Below, piece by piece: positions 42,344-51,680 of a stretch of DNA of 51,789 nt. This stretch comes from an uncultured Eubacteriales bacterium (lineage in GTDB: Bacteria > Bacillota > Clostridia > Lachnospirales > Anaerotignaceae). Position 1 is the first letter of the stretch. The number at the start of each line of letters is the position of its first letter. The notes beneath the pieces were generated by a model. The model did not search any database, was not told the origin of the DNA, and saw only the letters and a program-made list of their open reading frames with translations. Both the position numbers and the translations under genes were made by a program. The DNA is taken from contig CAKQPE010000004.1 in assembly GCA_934256695.1 (NCBI GenBank), forward strand, positions 1 through 51,789. Direction: 5' to 3'.

Positions 42344-43303
42344 TTATATTATATATCCCAAAGTTCTGTATACAAAAATCCAGAATGTAAGAGATACCGT
42401 AGACAAAAGAGTTGTGCAGACAACTGCACTTGATGTAAGGACACCTTCGTGTCCCAATGCCTTTGCCATAACATAGCAGGTAGGCGTTGAACAGGCACCG
42501 AGCATAACCATAAGTGCAATAAGTTTCTGGTCTGTAAACCCAAGATAAACGGCTATAGGCAAAAATACAGCCGGCAAAATCATAAGCTTTATTGCCGATA
42601 CAACAGCAGTAAGCCCTATTTTGGCCTTCATCTTTGAAAAATCAAAGCCTGCACCTATAGTAAGCAGTGCCAGCGGAGTTGTTATATTGGCAACACTTGA
42701 AAGTGATTTTTCCAGTATAACAGGAAATTTAAATCTTATTGCAGAAAGCAAAAGACCTGCCGCTATGGAATCGATAATAGGATTTTTAAGTATATTTATT
42801 ACGGCTTTTTTTATTCTTGCTCCTGCCTCTGCCGCAGAAACCTCCTCCGGTGATTCAAGAGTAAGGACTATAACGGCAAACACGTTAAAAAGCGGAACAC
42901 TGCCTATCATCATAAGGGGAACCATTCCCGCATCGCCGTAAATATTTGTTATGTATGCCGCACCGAGGATTGCCGCACTTGACCGGTAGGACGCCTGAAC
43001 AAACTCGCCTATAATCTTTTTATCCTTAACAAAAATTTTAGCCAGTATCCATATTACAACAAAAGCCGTTGTGGTTGCACAGGCACAAAAAAGAACATAT
43101 TTAATATCAAAATCCGAATAAAGGTCTATTGATGACATCTGCAAAAGAAGCATTGACGGCAAAGCCACTTTAAATACCAGCTTATCACTTACCTTCAAAA
43201 AGCTGTCACTGAAAAAATGTTTCTTGTTAAGCACATAACCCAGCACCATAACCAAAAATACCGGTATTGTGGAGTTAAGACTGAACGTCAAACTATCAAG
43301 CAT
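42344..43303 (-). CDS. AEC-family (auxin efflux carrier type) transporter
   Basis: ATG 43303 (MLDSLTFSLN) is preceded by GAGGTAAAGGAT and chosen over the longer frame from 43429. The 319-residue protein has about ten membrane segments in two inverted halves, with the family patterns FLVMVLGYVLNKK, ALPSMLLLQM, and a C-terminal LMVMLGACSTPTCYVMAKALG. Bacterial AEC members carry malate, malonate or other organic acids; no substrate can be assigned here. Single-gene unit. Confidence 0.88.
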   Translation of the reverse strand: MLDSLTFSLNSTIPVFLVMVLGYVLNKKHFFSDSFLKVSDKLVFKVALPSMLLLQMSSIDLYSDFDIKYVLFCACATTTAFVVIWILAKIFVKDKKIIGEFVQASYRSSAAILGAAYITNIYGDAGMVPLMMIGSVPLFNVFAVIVLTLESPEEVSAAEAGARIKKAVINILKNPIIDSIAAGLLLSAIRFKFPVILEKSLSSVANITTPLALLTIGAGFDFSKMKAKIGLTAVVSAIKLMILPAVFLPIAVYLGFTDQKLIALMVMLGACSTPTCYVMAKALGHEGVLTSSAVVCTTLLSTVSLTFWIFVYRTLGYII

Positions 43304-43609
43304 ATCCTTTACCTCTTTTCTCTTATGTATAAATCTTTTGAATAATGGTTTTAAGTATAGCACTTTTGCCTTTGGCGGTAAAGAGTAAAACCGTTGATTA
43401 TGTCCACACCTGCGATTAAGGAACCGCAAACCGCAGGTTTGACGGAATGGTTTTACCTGCCTTTTACATTTATTTTACCGAACTGCGGTAGCCGAAAACA
43501 AAAATTATATATATCATATTAAATACTGTTTTACTTAAAATATTGTATTTATTTTGTTTTTAACGGAATATTAAATTTAAAAAATATAAACTTTACCGGA
43601 GATGAAAAA
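43304..43609. other. intergenic stretch with gamma fragment
   Basis: Between the divergent AEC and ppx genes. A short palindromic piece around AAACCGCAGGTTTGACGG (43426-43443) matches the start of gamma copy 3 in reverse. The rest is A/T-rich and presumably contains the divergent promoters; I see no convincing boxes. Confidence 0.5.
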
Positions 43610-44512
43610 ATGAAATACGCTGTTATAGATATAGGCTCAAACTCCATATGCCTTGTTGTATATGAAATAAACGAAAATAATTTTAAAACATTATTCAAAG
43701 AAAAAATAATGGCAGGTCTTGCCGGATATGTAAAAAAAGGTATTCTTACCGATGAAGGCATCGAAAAAGCCTGTTCATCACTTAACGAATTTAAGCATAT
43801 ACTGGACAGTCTTTCAATATCACAATGTTCCGTATTTGCCACTGCCTCTTTACGAAATATCTCAAACACAGAAGCCGCTGTAGAAAAAATATACTCCTTA
43901 ACAGGTTTCAAAACAGAGGTTGTTTCCGGCTATGATGAAGCTGTTTTCAGCTGCAAAGGTGCAATGAAAGATACAGATATGGAAAACGGAGTATTTATCG
44001 ATATAGGCGGCGGTTCTACAGAAATAGCTGTCCTTGACAAAAACGAGATTACACAGGCTGTAAGTATTCCTTTAGGCTCACTTAAACTTTACTCCGAATA
44101 TGTTTCCAAAATACTCCCTAAAAAAAGTGAAATAACGACCATAAAAAGCCGTATAAAAAAATCCATAAATGATGCTTTAGGCAAAACCAATACTGTTTCG
44201 GATACAATTTTTTGCGTAGGCGGTACAGCACGTGCAATACTTAAAATAGCCTCGGCTCTTTTCGGTGCAAACGAAAACAAGCGTGAAATAACACCTTCTC
44301 AGCTTGAAAAATTGTCTGATATGCTTTGCGGCAGCAAAAAATCCGCTGCCGAGCTTATATTAAAAAACTGTCCGGACAGAATTAATACCCTTATACCGGG
44401 TATTCTTATTTTAAATGAAGCAGCACAAAAACTACAGTGTGAAAAAATTATTGTCAGCAAATTCGGGGTAAGGGAGGGATATTTATGCCAGAGAGTATTA
44501 AAAAAGGCATAA
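43610..44512 (+). CDS. ppx: Ppx/GppA-family exopolyphosphatase
   Basis: The 300-residue protein has the actin-like ATPase phosphate motifs of the family: YAVIDIGSNSICLVVYE (residues 2-18), ATASLRNISN, VSGYDEAVFSCKGA, and FIDIGGGSTEIAVLD (about 128-142). It lacks the C-terminal HD-like domain of longer Ppx proteins, as is usual in short forms. It removes phosphate from polyphosphate ends or pppGpp. Its last 28 bp overlap ppk, so both are translated from one mRNA. Confidence 0.92.
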   Translation: MKYAVIDIGSNSICLVVYEINENNFKTLFKEKIMAGLAGYVKKGILTDEGIEKACSSLNEFKHILDSLSISQCSVFATASLRNISNTEAAVEKIYSLTGFKTEVVSGYDEAVFSCKGAMKDTDMENGVFIDIGGGSTEIAVLDKNEITQAVSIPLGSLKLYSEYVSKILPKKSEITTIKSRIKKSINDALGKTNTVSDTIFCVGGTARAILKIASALFGANENKREITPSQLEKLSDMLCGSKKSAAELILKNCPDRINTLIPGILILNEAAQKLQCEKIIVSKFGVREGYLCQRVLKKA

Positions 44513-46653
44513 CCGATTTTAGTTTTACACAAAACAGAGAGCTTAGTTGGCTCAGATTTAATGAACGTGTTCTTGAGGAAGCACAGGACGAAACCGTTCC
44601 TATTATAGAAAGATTTAAATTTGTATCCATATTTACAAGCAATCTTGATGAATTTTTTATGGTGCGTGTAGGCAGTCTTTTTGACCTTGCCCAGATTACA
44701 CCGGACGAAAAAGACAATAAAACAGGCGATACACCGACACAACAGCTTAAAAAAATATTTGACCGTGTGCCATATCTTGTTGAAAAACGTGACAAGACAT
44801 ATGCCAAAATCTGTTCTGTACTTGAAGAATGCGGTATATATGATATAAACGAAAACGATTTAACAGACAACGAAGAAAAAATTATTGAAACTTACTTTGA
44901 AAACATAATTTATCCTGTTCTTTCACCGCAGATTATAGACCCACGCCATCCTTTTCCACATCTTAAAAACAAACAGCTTTATATAGCCTCAATTATCCGA
45001 GACAAAAAAAACAAGCCGTCCCTTGGCATTATTCCCGTTCCCGAGTCACTTCCACCTTTTATTACTCTTTCCGAGAGGCCTTTTAAGTTTATAAGAACGG
45101 AAAACATTATTTTAAACAGGTGTGAAAAAATATTTGATATTTATAACGTAACCGACTCTGCCGTTGTATCAATTACACGAAATGCCGACATCAGTTTCGA
45201 TGAAGAAAAGTTCGATGATGCAGAAGAAGATTATTTAAAAATAATGAGTCATTTGCTTAAAAAACGTGGTCGTCTTGCACCGGTACGTCTTGAAATTCAG
45301 GGAGAAAAAGAAAGTCATTGGGAGCTTGCAAAAATATTTACCGACAGACTCTCCATAGAAAAAAATCAGATATTTTTTACCAAATCTCCAATCAATATGA
45401 AATATGTCTTTAATATTGAAAAAAAACTGCCTGATATATTCTCAAACGAACTTAGATATATTCCTTATTCACCGAGATTTCCGGAGAATTTAGACCCACA
45501 TAAAAGTATAACAGAGCAAATTAAAGAGCGTGACCGACTTCTTTTTTATCCTTTTGACCAAATGGAGCCTTTTCTTAAACTTTTAAAGGAATCCGCCAAT
45601 GACCCAAAGGTTGTATCAATAAAAATAACAATATACCGTCTTGCATCTGTATCCAAAATAGCCCATGAATTATGTAATGCGGCAGAAAACGGCAAAGATG
45701 TAACCGTACTTGTTGAGCTTAGAGCCAGATTTGATGAAGCAAACAACATAGCATGGGCAGAAAGACTTGAACAAAGCGGCTGTCGTGTTATATACGGAAT
45801 AGACAACTTTAAATGCCACTCAAAAATATGCCTTATAACCAGACACGAAAATAACTCAATACAGTACATAACCCAAATAGGTACAGGAAACTACAACGAA
45901 AAAACCGCCCTTATGTATACCGACCTAAGCTTTATTACTGCCGATGAAAAAATAGGTCATGACGCAACGGTATTTTTCCAAAATATGCTTCTTGCCAATA
46001 TAAACGGCACCTACGAAAGCCTTCTGGTTGCTCCCGTATCTCTTAAACCAAACCTTATGAACCTTATAGACGAGGAAATAAAAAAAGGGGCTAAAGGCAG
46101 AATAATAATAAAAGCAAACTCACTTACGGAAAGGGATATTATAGATAAGTTTTATGAGGCATCATGTGCCGGAGTAAAGATAAACCTTATTTTAAGAGGT
46201 ATCTGCTGTTTAAGACCTGGAATTGAAGGAAAAACCGAAAACATAACCGTTACAAGCATAGTCGGAAGATACCTGGAACATTCAAGGATTTACTGTTTCG
46301 GCACAGGCGAAAACACAAAAATCTTTATTTCTTCTGCCGACCTTATGACAAGAAACATTACCAGACGTGTAGAAATAGCCTGCCCTATATACGACAATGC
46401 CGTAAAAAGCTGTATTTTAAAAATACTTCAAATCTTATTAAAAGACAATGTAAAAGCACGTGTGCTGTTAAGTGACGGAACATACATAAAAAAAGAAATA
46501 AAAGACGGCGACAAAATAATCGATTCCCAGAAATATTTTCAGGAACACAGTCTCCACCCGGAAATTGAATTTAAGCCTGCTGCCAAAAATCATGTATCAA
46601 AAGAAGAAAGCCCAGGTTTTATAAATAAAATATTTAAGCTGTTTAAAAACTAA
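44485..46653 (+). CDS. ppk: polyphosphate kinase 1
   Basis: Ppk1 reversibly transfers the gamma-phosphate of ATP to polyphosphate. The 722-residue protein has the N-terminal NRELSWLRFNERVLEEA motif, the DPKVVSIKITIYRLA segment, the autophosphorylated histidine H445 in NFKCHSKICLITR, IGTGNYNEKTALMYTDLSF and the C-terminal IVGRYLEHSRIYCFG motif with the second conserved His. Length is typical. Start ATG 44485 lies within ppx with GGGAGGG upstream. A terminator follows at 46685. Confidence 0.97.
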   Translation: MPESIKKGITDFSFTQNRELSWLRFNERVLEEAQDETVPIIERFKFVSIFTSNLDEFFMVRVGSLFDLAQITPDEKDNKTGDTPTQQLKKIFDRVPYLVEKRDKTYAKICSVLEECGIYDINENDLTDNEEKIIETYFENIIYPVLSPQIIDPRHPFPHLKNKQLYIASIIRDKKNKPSLGIIPVPESLPPFITLSERPFKFIRTENIILNRCEKIFDIYNVTDSAVVSITRNADISFDEEKFDDAEEDYLKIMSHLLKKRGRLAPVRLEIQGEKESHWELAKIFTDRLSIEKNQIFFTKSPINMKYVFNIEKKLPDIFSNELRYIPYSPRFPENLDPHKSITEQIKERDRLLFYPFDQMEPFLKLLKESANDPKVVSIKITIYRLASVSKIAHELCNAAENGKDVTVLVELRARFDEANNIAWAERLEQSGCRVIYGIDNFKCHSKICLITRHENNSIQYITQIGTGNYNEKTALMYTDLSFITADEKIGHDATVFFQNMLLANINGTYESLLVAPVSLKPNLMNLIDEEIKKGAKGRIIIKANSLTERDIIDKFYEASCAGVKINLILRGICCLRPGIEGKTENITVTSIVGRYLEHSRIYCFGTGENTKIFISSADLMTRNITRRVEIACPIYDNAVKSCILKILQILLKDNVKARVLLSDGTYIKKEIKDGDKIIDSQKYFQEHSLHPEIEFKPAAKNHVSKEESPGFINKIFKLFKN

Positions 46654-46684
46654 GACAGTCGAACTCTATCACCCATTACTAACT

Positions 46685-46717
46685 TAAAAAATACCGTGAC
46701 AAAGTCACGGTATTTTT
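46685..46717. terminator. terminator after ppk
   Basis: AAAATACCGTGAC and GTCACGGTATTTT form a 13-bp stem with A- and T-runs. The same stem occupies the H3 slot of alpha elements 1, 3 and 5. Confidence 0.85.
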
Positions 46718-46721
46718 AAGT

Positions 46722-46984
46722 TAAATATAAATTTATCGAACTGATTAAAACCGTGGACTCCGTCCACACCTGCAAGCCTTTGAAAAGGCTTGACCTAAAC
46801 TTTTAGTAAAATACCGTGACAAGGTCACGGTATTTTGGTGTTAATTATAAAATTTCCGTTAATGGATTTATAAAAAATGCAATGAAATTGCATTTTACCA
46901 AAAGTTTTACTAAATTTTTTTCAAAAAATTTTCAGGGTTTGGGGTAAAACCCCAAGGTCTTTCAGTCCGATAAATTTTTATTTA
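46722..46984. repeat. alpha element 5 (MITE-like)
   Basis: Full element with terminal repeats TAAATATAAATTTATCGAACTGA (left) and the inverted CAGTCCGATAAATTTTTATTTA (right). Hairpins in order: GTGGAC/GTCCAC, CAAGCC/GGCTTG, CCGTGAC/GTCACGG, TGCAAT/ATTGCA, AAATTTTT/AAAAATTT, TTGGGGT/ACCCCAA. It is the inverted relative of element 3 and fills the gap between the convergent ppk and trkH genes. Confidence 0.88.
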
Positions 46985-47024
46985 CCTCGATAAAGACATC
47001 TTTGTTTCAGCCAAAGAATTATTC

Positions 47025-48464
47025 TTAATATTTCTTCCATATAGACGGTGTAAAGAGCAGTACCAGTGGGAAAATCTCCAACCTTCCCGCAAGCATATCA
47101 AACATAAGTACTATTTTCGAAAGCGGCGAAAACATTGAGAAATTTCCGGCAGGTCCTACCAGTTCCAGTCCCGGACCGATATTGTTTATAGTAGCCGCAA
47201 CAGATGTAAATGTTGTTACCAGATCAAAATTGTCAAGGCTTACTATAACCAATGAAATTATATATATAAAGAAATATGTTATAAAAAATACATTTGCCGA
47301 CTGTAAAACCGATCGTTCAACAGCCTTTCCGTCAAACTTTATTACCTTAACGCTTCTCGGATGCATAAGTGACGAAATTTCTCTTGCCGCCGATTTTGCA
47401 TACAGTATAAATCTTGAAATTTTCATTCCACCGCCTGTTGAACCGGCACAGGCTCCCGAAAACATTATTATTACAAGCAGCGACTTTGAAAATCCCGGCC
47501 AAAGATTAAAGTCTGACGTTGCATATCCGGTTGTTGTCATTACAGATGAAACGGCAAAGGTTGTCTCGTGGAAATTTCTCCAAAATCCGCCGTAGGTTGG
47601 CATTATATTAAATGTAATAAGCAGTGAAACAATTAAAAATACGGCAAAATAGCATATAACCTCCGTCATCTTAAAAGCTTCTTTAAACCTTTTCATTATT
47701 ATAAGGAAATAAAAACTGAAATTTACACCAAAAAGGAACATAAATACAGTTATTATTGCCTGTGCAGAAACTCCGTAGCTTGCCATAGAATCATTCTTTA
47801 TTCCGAAACCGCCGGTGCCTGCCGTACCCATAGACACACATATGGCATCAAAAACAGGCATATGGTTTAATACAAGCAGTACAAATTCTATTACTGTCAT
47901 TGAAAAATATATGGCATATAGATAAAATGCTGTTTTTCTAAGTTTAGGCACAAGCTTGCCTACTGTAGGTCCGGGGCTTTCCGCCTTCATAAGATGCATA
48001 TTTTCCCCTCCTGCAAGAGGAAGTATGGCAAGTATAAAAACAAGCACACCCATTCCGCCTACCCAATGGGTAAAACTTCTCCAAAACAACATTCCGTGGG
48101 AAAGCTTTTCCACATCTGTAAGTATTGTTGCTCCTGTTGTTGTAAAGCCCGATATTGTCTCAAAAACAGCGTCTATATAGCTCGGTATGCTTCCGCTTAA
48201 ATAAAAAGGCAACGCACCTATAAGACTTATTATTATCCAACTTAAAGCAACCATTACATATCCCTCACGGGCATAAAACTTCTTGTTTGTCGGCTTTATT
48301 CCGCCTAAAATCACACCAAGCACAACGCATATGGCAAAGCTTAAAAGAAAATATTTCGCATCTGTTTCTCTGTAAAGCAGAGCCACTATAAACGGCGGCA
48401 GCATAAAAGCGGCACTAAAGTCTATTACAACTCCAAGGGTATAGAAAATAATAGCATAATTCAT
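47025..48464 (-). CDS. trkH: TrkH-family potassium uptake membrane subunit
   Basis: The 479-residue protein forms the K+-translocating pore. It has about ten membrane segments and four pore-loop filter regions: ISGFTTTGATI (about 103-113), CVSMGTAGTGGFG, SVMTTTGYATSDF, and VAATINNIGPGL, each with the filter Gly. The gene lies 11 bp after trkA on the minus strand, in one operon with its regulatory subunit. Confidence 0.95.
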   Translation of the reverse strand: MNYAIIFYTLGVVIDFSAAFMLPPFIVALLYRETDAKYFLLSFAICVVLGVILGGIKPTNKKFYAREGYVMVALSWIIISLIGALPFYLSGSIPSYIDAVFETISGFTTTGATILTDVEKLSHGMLFWRSFTHWVGGMGVLVFILAILPLAGGENMHLMKAESPGPTVGKLVPKLRKTAFYLYAIYFSMTVIEFVLLVLNHMPVFDAICVSMGTAGTGGFGIKNDSMASYGVSAQAIITVFMFLFGVNFSFYFLIIMKRFKEAFKMTEVICYFAVFLIVSLLITFNIMPTYGGFWRNFHETTFAVSSVMTTTGYATSDFNLWPGFSKSLLVIIMFSGACAGSTGGGMKISRFILYAKSAAREISSLMHPRSVKVIKFDGKAVERSVLQSANVFFITYFFIYIISLVIVSLDNFDLVTTFTSVAATINNIGPGLELVGPAGNFSMFSPLSKIVLMFDMLAGRLEIFPLVLLFTPSIWKKY

Positions 48465-48475
48465 AAATTCACCTG

Positions 48476-49831
48476 TTAATCTTTGATTATATCCTTTATA
48501 TCGTTAAGCCCCTTCTTTGTAGTAACAACCACTACGGAGTCACCCTTTAATATACTGTCCTTTCCGGAAGGTGTTATTATCCTTCCGTTTCGGTTTATAC
48601 AGCATATAAGAAGGTTTTCCTTTAAATTAAGCGACATAAGCGGTGTGTTTGTAACACTGCTGTCATCTCGTACAACAAACTCCAGTGCCTCAACACGGTT
48701 ATCCATCATTCGGTACAGAGTTTCTATATTGCTTCCGAAAGAATTCTGCATTGAACGCACATACTGTATAATTCCCTCTGCCGTTATATTCTTAGGGCAG
48801 ATTATACTTCCTATAGGCATATCGGATATAACTTCCTCAAAGTCTATTTTATTTATTTTCGTTATAATCTTTGCAGAGGATACCTTGTTTGCATAAAGCG
48901 AAAGCATTATGTTTTCTTCGTCAAGGTCGGTAAGGGATACAAAAGCATCTGTGGAGCGTATTCCTTCCTCATCAAGAATATCTCTGTTTGCAGCATCGCC
49001 ATAGATTATCATAGCCCCCGGAAGGTTTGCACTCAGTTCGTCACAGCGGCTTTTTTTCTGCTCTATAATCTTTACGTTAATACGTGACTTTATAAGTATT
49101 TCCGCAAGATAATAAGCAATAGTGCTTCCGCCTACTATAAGCACATCTTTAATAGGCTTTGTCTTTATGCCTATTGATGAGAAAAACTTAAACATACGGC
49201 TCATAGGTATAATTACGGAAACTATGTCACCCTCGTACAAAACCGTATTTCCGTCAGGTATAATTACGCTCTTGTCTTTTCTCTGCACTATGCATAAAAG
49301 GCAGTCTTTCAAAAGTATATTTTCGCACAGACGCACATTTACTATAGGCGAACCCTGAGGTATACGGAATTTAATAAGGTTTACCTTGCCTCTTGCAAAT
49401 GTGTCTATCTCCATGGCAGACGGAATCTGTATAAGGTGTGCTATTTCCATAGCCGCCGCTCTTTCCGGATTAATAGACATGGAAAGACCAAGTTCTTCCT
49501 TTATAAAGTTAATCTCCTTTGAGTATTCAGGATTTCTTACTCTGGCTATAGTATGGCAGTTACCTGCCTTTTTAGCTATAAGGCAGCTTAAAAGGTTAAT
49601 CTCGTCATGGTCGGTAACTGCAATGAGCAAATCGGAATCTGCTATTCCCGCCTCTATCTGTGTAAGATAGCTTGTACCGTTTCCGGCTATTGCCTGAATA
49701 TCAAGCTGGCTTATGGCATACTGCATTCTGTCCTCGTTTACATCTATTACAGTAAGCTCATGGCCTTCATCGTTGAGCTGGTCTGCAAGGACATATCCAA
49801 CCTTGCCAAAGCCCACCACTATAATTTTCAT
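48476..49831 (-). CDS. trkA: Trk potassium uptake regulatory subunit TrkA
   Basis: The 451-residue peripheral membrane protein has two RCK-N/RCK-C units: Rossmann motif VVGFGKVGYVLA (residues 4-15), acidic NAD-binding DVNEDR, then a first TrkA-C domain (about 140-215), the second Rossmann VLIVGGSTIAYYLAE (about 229-243) and a second TrkA-C domain (about 370-451). The second glycine motif is less conserved. It gates TrkH by nucleotide binding. AGGAGGTTTTTAA precedes ATG 49831. Confidence 0.95.
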   Translation of the reverse strand: MKIIVVGFGKVGYVLADQLNDEGHELTVIDVNEDRMQYAISQLDIQAIAGNGTSYLTQIEAGIADSDLLIAVTDHDEINLLSCLIAKKAGNCHTIARVRNPEYSKEINFIKEELGLSMSINPERAAAMEIAHLIQIPSAMEIDTFARGKVNLIKFRIPQGSPIVNVRLCENILLKDCLLCIVQRKDKSVIIPDGNTVLYEGDIVSVIIPMSRMFKFFSSIGIKTKPIKDVLIVGGSTIAYYLAEILIKSRINVKIIEQKKSRCDELSANLPGAMIIYGDAANRDILDEEGIRSTDAFVSLTDLDEENIMLSLYANKVSSAKIITKINKIDFEEVISDMPIGSIICPKNITAEGIIQYVRSMQNSFGSNIETLYRMMDNRVEALEFVVRDDSSVTNTPLMSLNLKENLLICCINRNGRIITPSGKDSILKGDSVVVVTTKKGLNDIKDIIKD

Positions 49832-49913
49832 TTAAAAACCTCCGATAAATATTTCAGCAATTTATTATAGTATAGGTTTAATTTTGCACAATTACAATAT
49901 GTATTTCACCAAG

Positions 49914-50067
49914 ACCCTTCCGTCAAACCTGCGGTTTGCCACCCTCCCTTTCAGGGACGGCTTGCACGTTGGGAAGGCTCCTATGAAAGGGGAGCTGTCA
50001 CGCAGTGACTGAGGGGTTCGTCTTTTCCCTATAGGAAAGGCAACACAGCGTAGCTGTGACATATGAG
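49914..50067. repeat. gamma-family repeat copy 3
   Basis: Contains CCGTCAAACCTGCGGTTTG, CCTCCCTTTCAGGGACGG, CTCCTATGAAAGGGGAG, CACGCAGTGACTGAGGGG and CACAGCGTAGCTGTG, in the same order as copy 1 (2616-2740). It lies between the convergent/tandem ends of the LOG-family gene and trkA. Confidence 0.75.
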
Positions 50068-50075
50068 TGGAAAAA

Positions 50076-50606
50076 TCACCCCAATATCTTTACTATATCC
50101 TCCAAAGTATCTGCAAAATAAATGCCCTTTTGACGTTCTTCAGATGACAATCCTTTTTCAATCATATGATTAAGCAGCTCCTTCAGGCTATTATAATACC
50201 CGTCGAGATTATATAAAATACACGGTGCATTAAGCTGATTTAACGATACTTTGGACATTATCTCAGATATTTCCTCCAAAGTCCCCGTTCCTCCCGGAAA
50301 GGCAATAAAAGCATCTCCAAGCTCAATCATTTTTGCTTTTCTCTCGGACATATCCTTTGTAACAATAAGCCTTGTAAGTCCGCCATACTCAAAACCTTTG
50401 TCTATAAAAAACTGCGGTTCAACACCTGTTGCTTCTCCTCCGGCGGCTAAAACGCTTTTGGCAATCTCGCCCATAAGTCCCGACTCCGAACCGCCGTAAA
50501 CAAGGTTGTTTCCGCTCTTTCCTATCCACGTACCAAGTTCTCTTACCGCTTCCTTAAATGAGCCGTCGTTTCCTTCGTTTGCCCCAAGATATACGGTAAT
50601 GTTCAT
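50076..50606 (-). CDS. LOG-family/TIGR00730 Rossmann-fold protein
   Basis: The 176-residue protein has the LOG motifs YGGSESGLMGEIAKSVLAAGG (about residues 36-56) and FPGGTGTLEEI (about 101-111). Characterised members remove ribose phosphate from nucleotides such as AMP and cytokinin precursors. The role here is unknown. AAGGAGATG precedes ATG 50606. It is a short two-gene group with the following zinc-ribbon gene upstream (36 bp). Confidence 0.9.
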   Translation of the reverse strand: MNITVYLGANEGNDGSFKEAVRELGTWIGKSGNNLVYGGSESGLMGEIAKSVLAAGGEATGVEPQFFIDKGFEYGGLTRLIVTKDMSERKAKMIELGDAFIAFPGGTGTLEEISEIMSKVSLNQLNAPCILYNLDGYYNSLKELLNHMIEKGLSSEERQKGIYFADTLEDIVKILG

Positions 50607-50642
50607 AAAAACATCTCCTTTTTATAAACTCATTACTAATAA

Positions 50643-51380
50643 TTACCAATAAAACGGATCTGCTCCCAGCCATGTCTGAATATCATTTTCAGGTGTAACA
50701 TTTTTTATCTGGCATATACCAAACTTAAATTCATATGTTTTCGTTGTTTTAAAGGTATAAATTTCAATTCCGTTACTGATTGTAACTCCGTCATAATCAA
50801 ACCCGTATTCTTCATAGTCGCCGAATGACGCTTCACAACCCAAAGTCAGCTTTCCGTTGTTGCCATAAAACGATACGGCTTCAAATCTTTCATCGGGACA
50901 GATTTCGCTTTTAAATTTACAGTCAATAATTTTTACTTCAAGTTTATGCTCATTGCCATCGGGTTCAATATTTACCGTAATACCGTATACCGCATCTACA
51001 TCGGGATAGTTTTTCTTGTCCTTCTCAATATAATAACGTGTAAATTTTTTCTCTTTTTCGTCAACAAAAATTTTTAACTTTCCAAAAATTGTACTTAGCT
51101 CCGATACTTCCAAACCCAATCCGTCATTAAACCAAACATTATACATTCCTTTAAGGAACTCCTTTGTAATATGGTATCCGGAACTTTCACCTATAACAGA
51201 GTCTACACCGCAGTAAGGACAGACAGCCGTACCCGAATTATCTTTTATATATTTTTTAATTTCAGACGGATTAAATATATTCAAACAATAAAAACAACCG
51301 CATTTTTTGTCATCTGAAAGCGATGGTTTATTATTTGAAGAATATTTATGAGCTTCAAAAAAACCGTATTCATCAATCAT
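50643..51380 (-). CDS. hypothetical protein with N-terminal zinc-ribbon
   Basis: The 245-residue protein begins with EAHKYSSNNKPSLSDDKKCGCFYC, then CPYCGVDSVIGESSGYHITKEFLKGMYNVWF; the two CxYC/CPYC pairs (about residues 29-33 and 55-58) look like one zinc site. The rest (80-245) is beta-rich and Asp/Glu/Lys-rich, without a recognisable fold. N-terminal segments like this occur in widespread small cytoplasmic proteins of unknown function. GGGAG precedes ATG 51380. Confidence 0.75.
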   Translation of the reverse strand: MIDEYGFFEAHKYSSNNKPSLSDDKKCGCFYCLNIFNPSEIKKYIKDNSGTAVCPYCGVDSVIGESSGYHITKEFLKGMYNVWFNDGLGLEVSELSTIFGKLKIFVDEKEKKFTRYYIEKDKKNYPDVDAVYGITVNIEPDGNEHKLEVKIIDCKFKSEICPDERFEAVSFYGNNGKLTLGCEASFGDYEEYGFDYDGVTISNGIEIYTFKTTKTYEFKFGICQIKNVTPENDIQTWLGADPFYW

Positions 51381-51508
51381 TTTTTACTCCCACAGCGATT
51401 TGCTAAAAATGGACAGTCCTCTACAGAACTGCCCACCTGATAAATACATTATATATGTTTATGAATTTAAAGTCAAATAAACAAATATTATATAATCTTT
51501 ATTTAATA

Positions 51509-51680
51509 TTACTTATTTTTCAAGTATTTCAATATGCCGTGGCATATAACACCAAGGCAGCCGCCTATAACCATTCCCGCAATTATAATCCAGAATATCT
51601 CAATATATCTGAACATATTTGCCGAAAAAGACCATACCCCTGCTATTGTGCCACAAAGCACAATAAAACCTCGGTAAATA
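51509..51680 (-). pseudogene. C-terminal remnant of a membrane protein cut by alpha element 6
   Basis: A minus-strand frame reads CGTIAGVWSFSANMFRY, IEIFWIIIAGMVIGGCLGVI and ends LKYLKNK at a TAA (51509). It has one or two membrane segments but no start; going upstream it enters the terminal repeat of alpha element 6. It looks like a gene end whose 5' part was displaced or deleted at the element insertion, though a genuinely longer frame beyond the window cannot be excluded. Confidence 0.45.
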
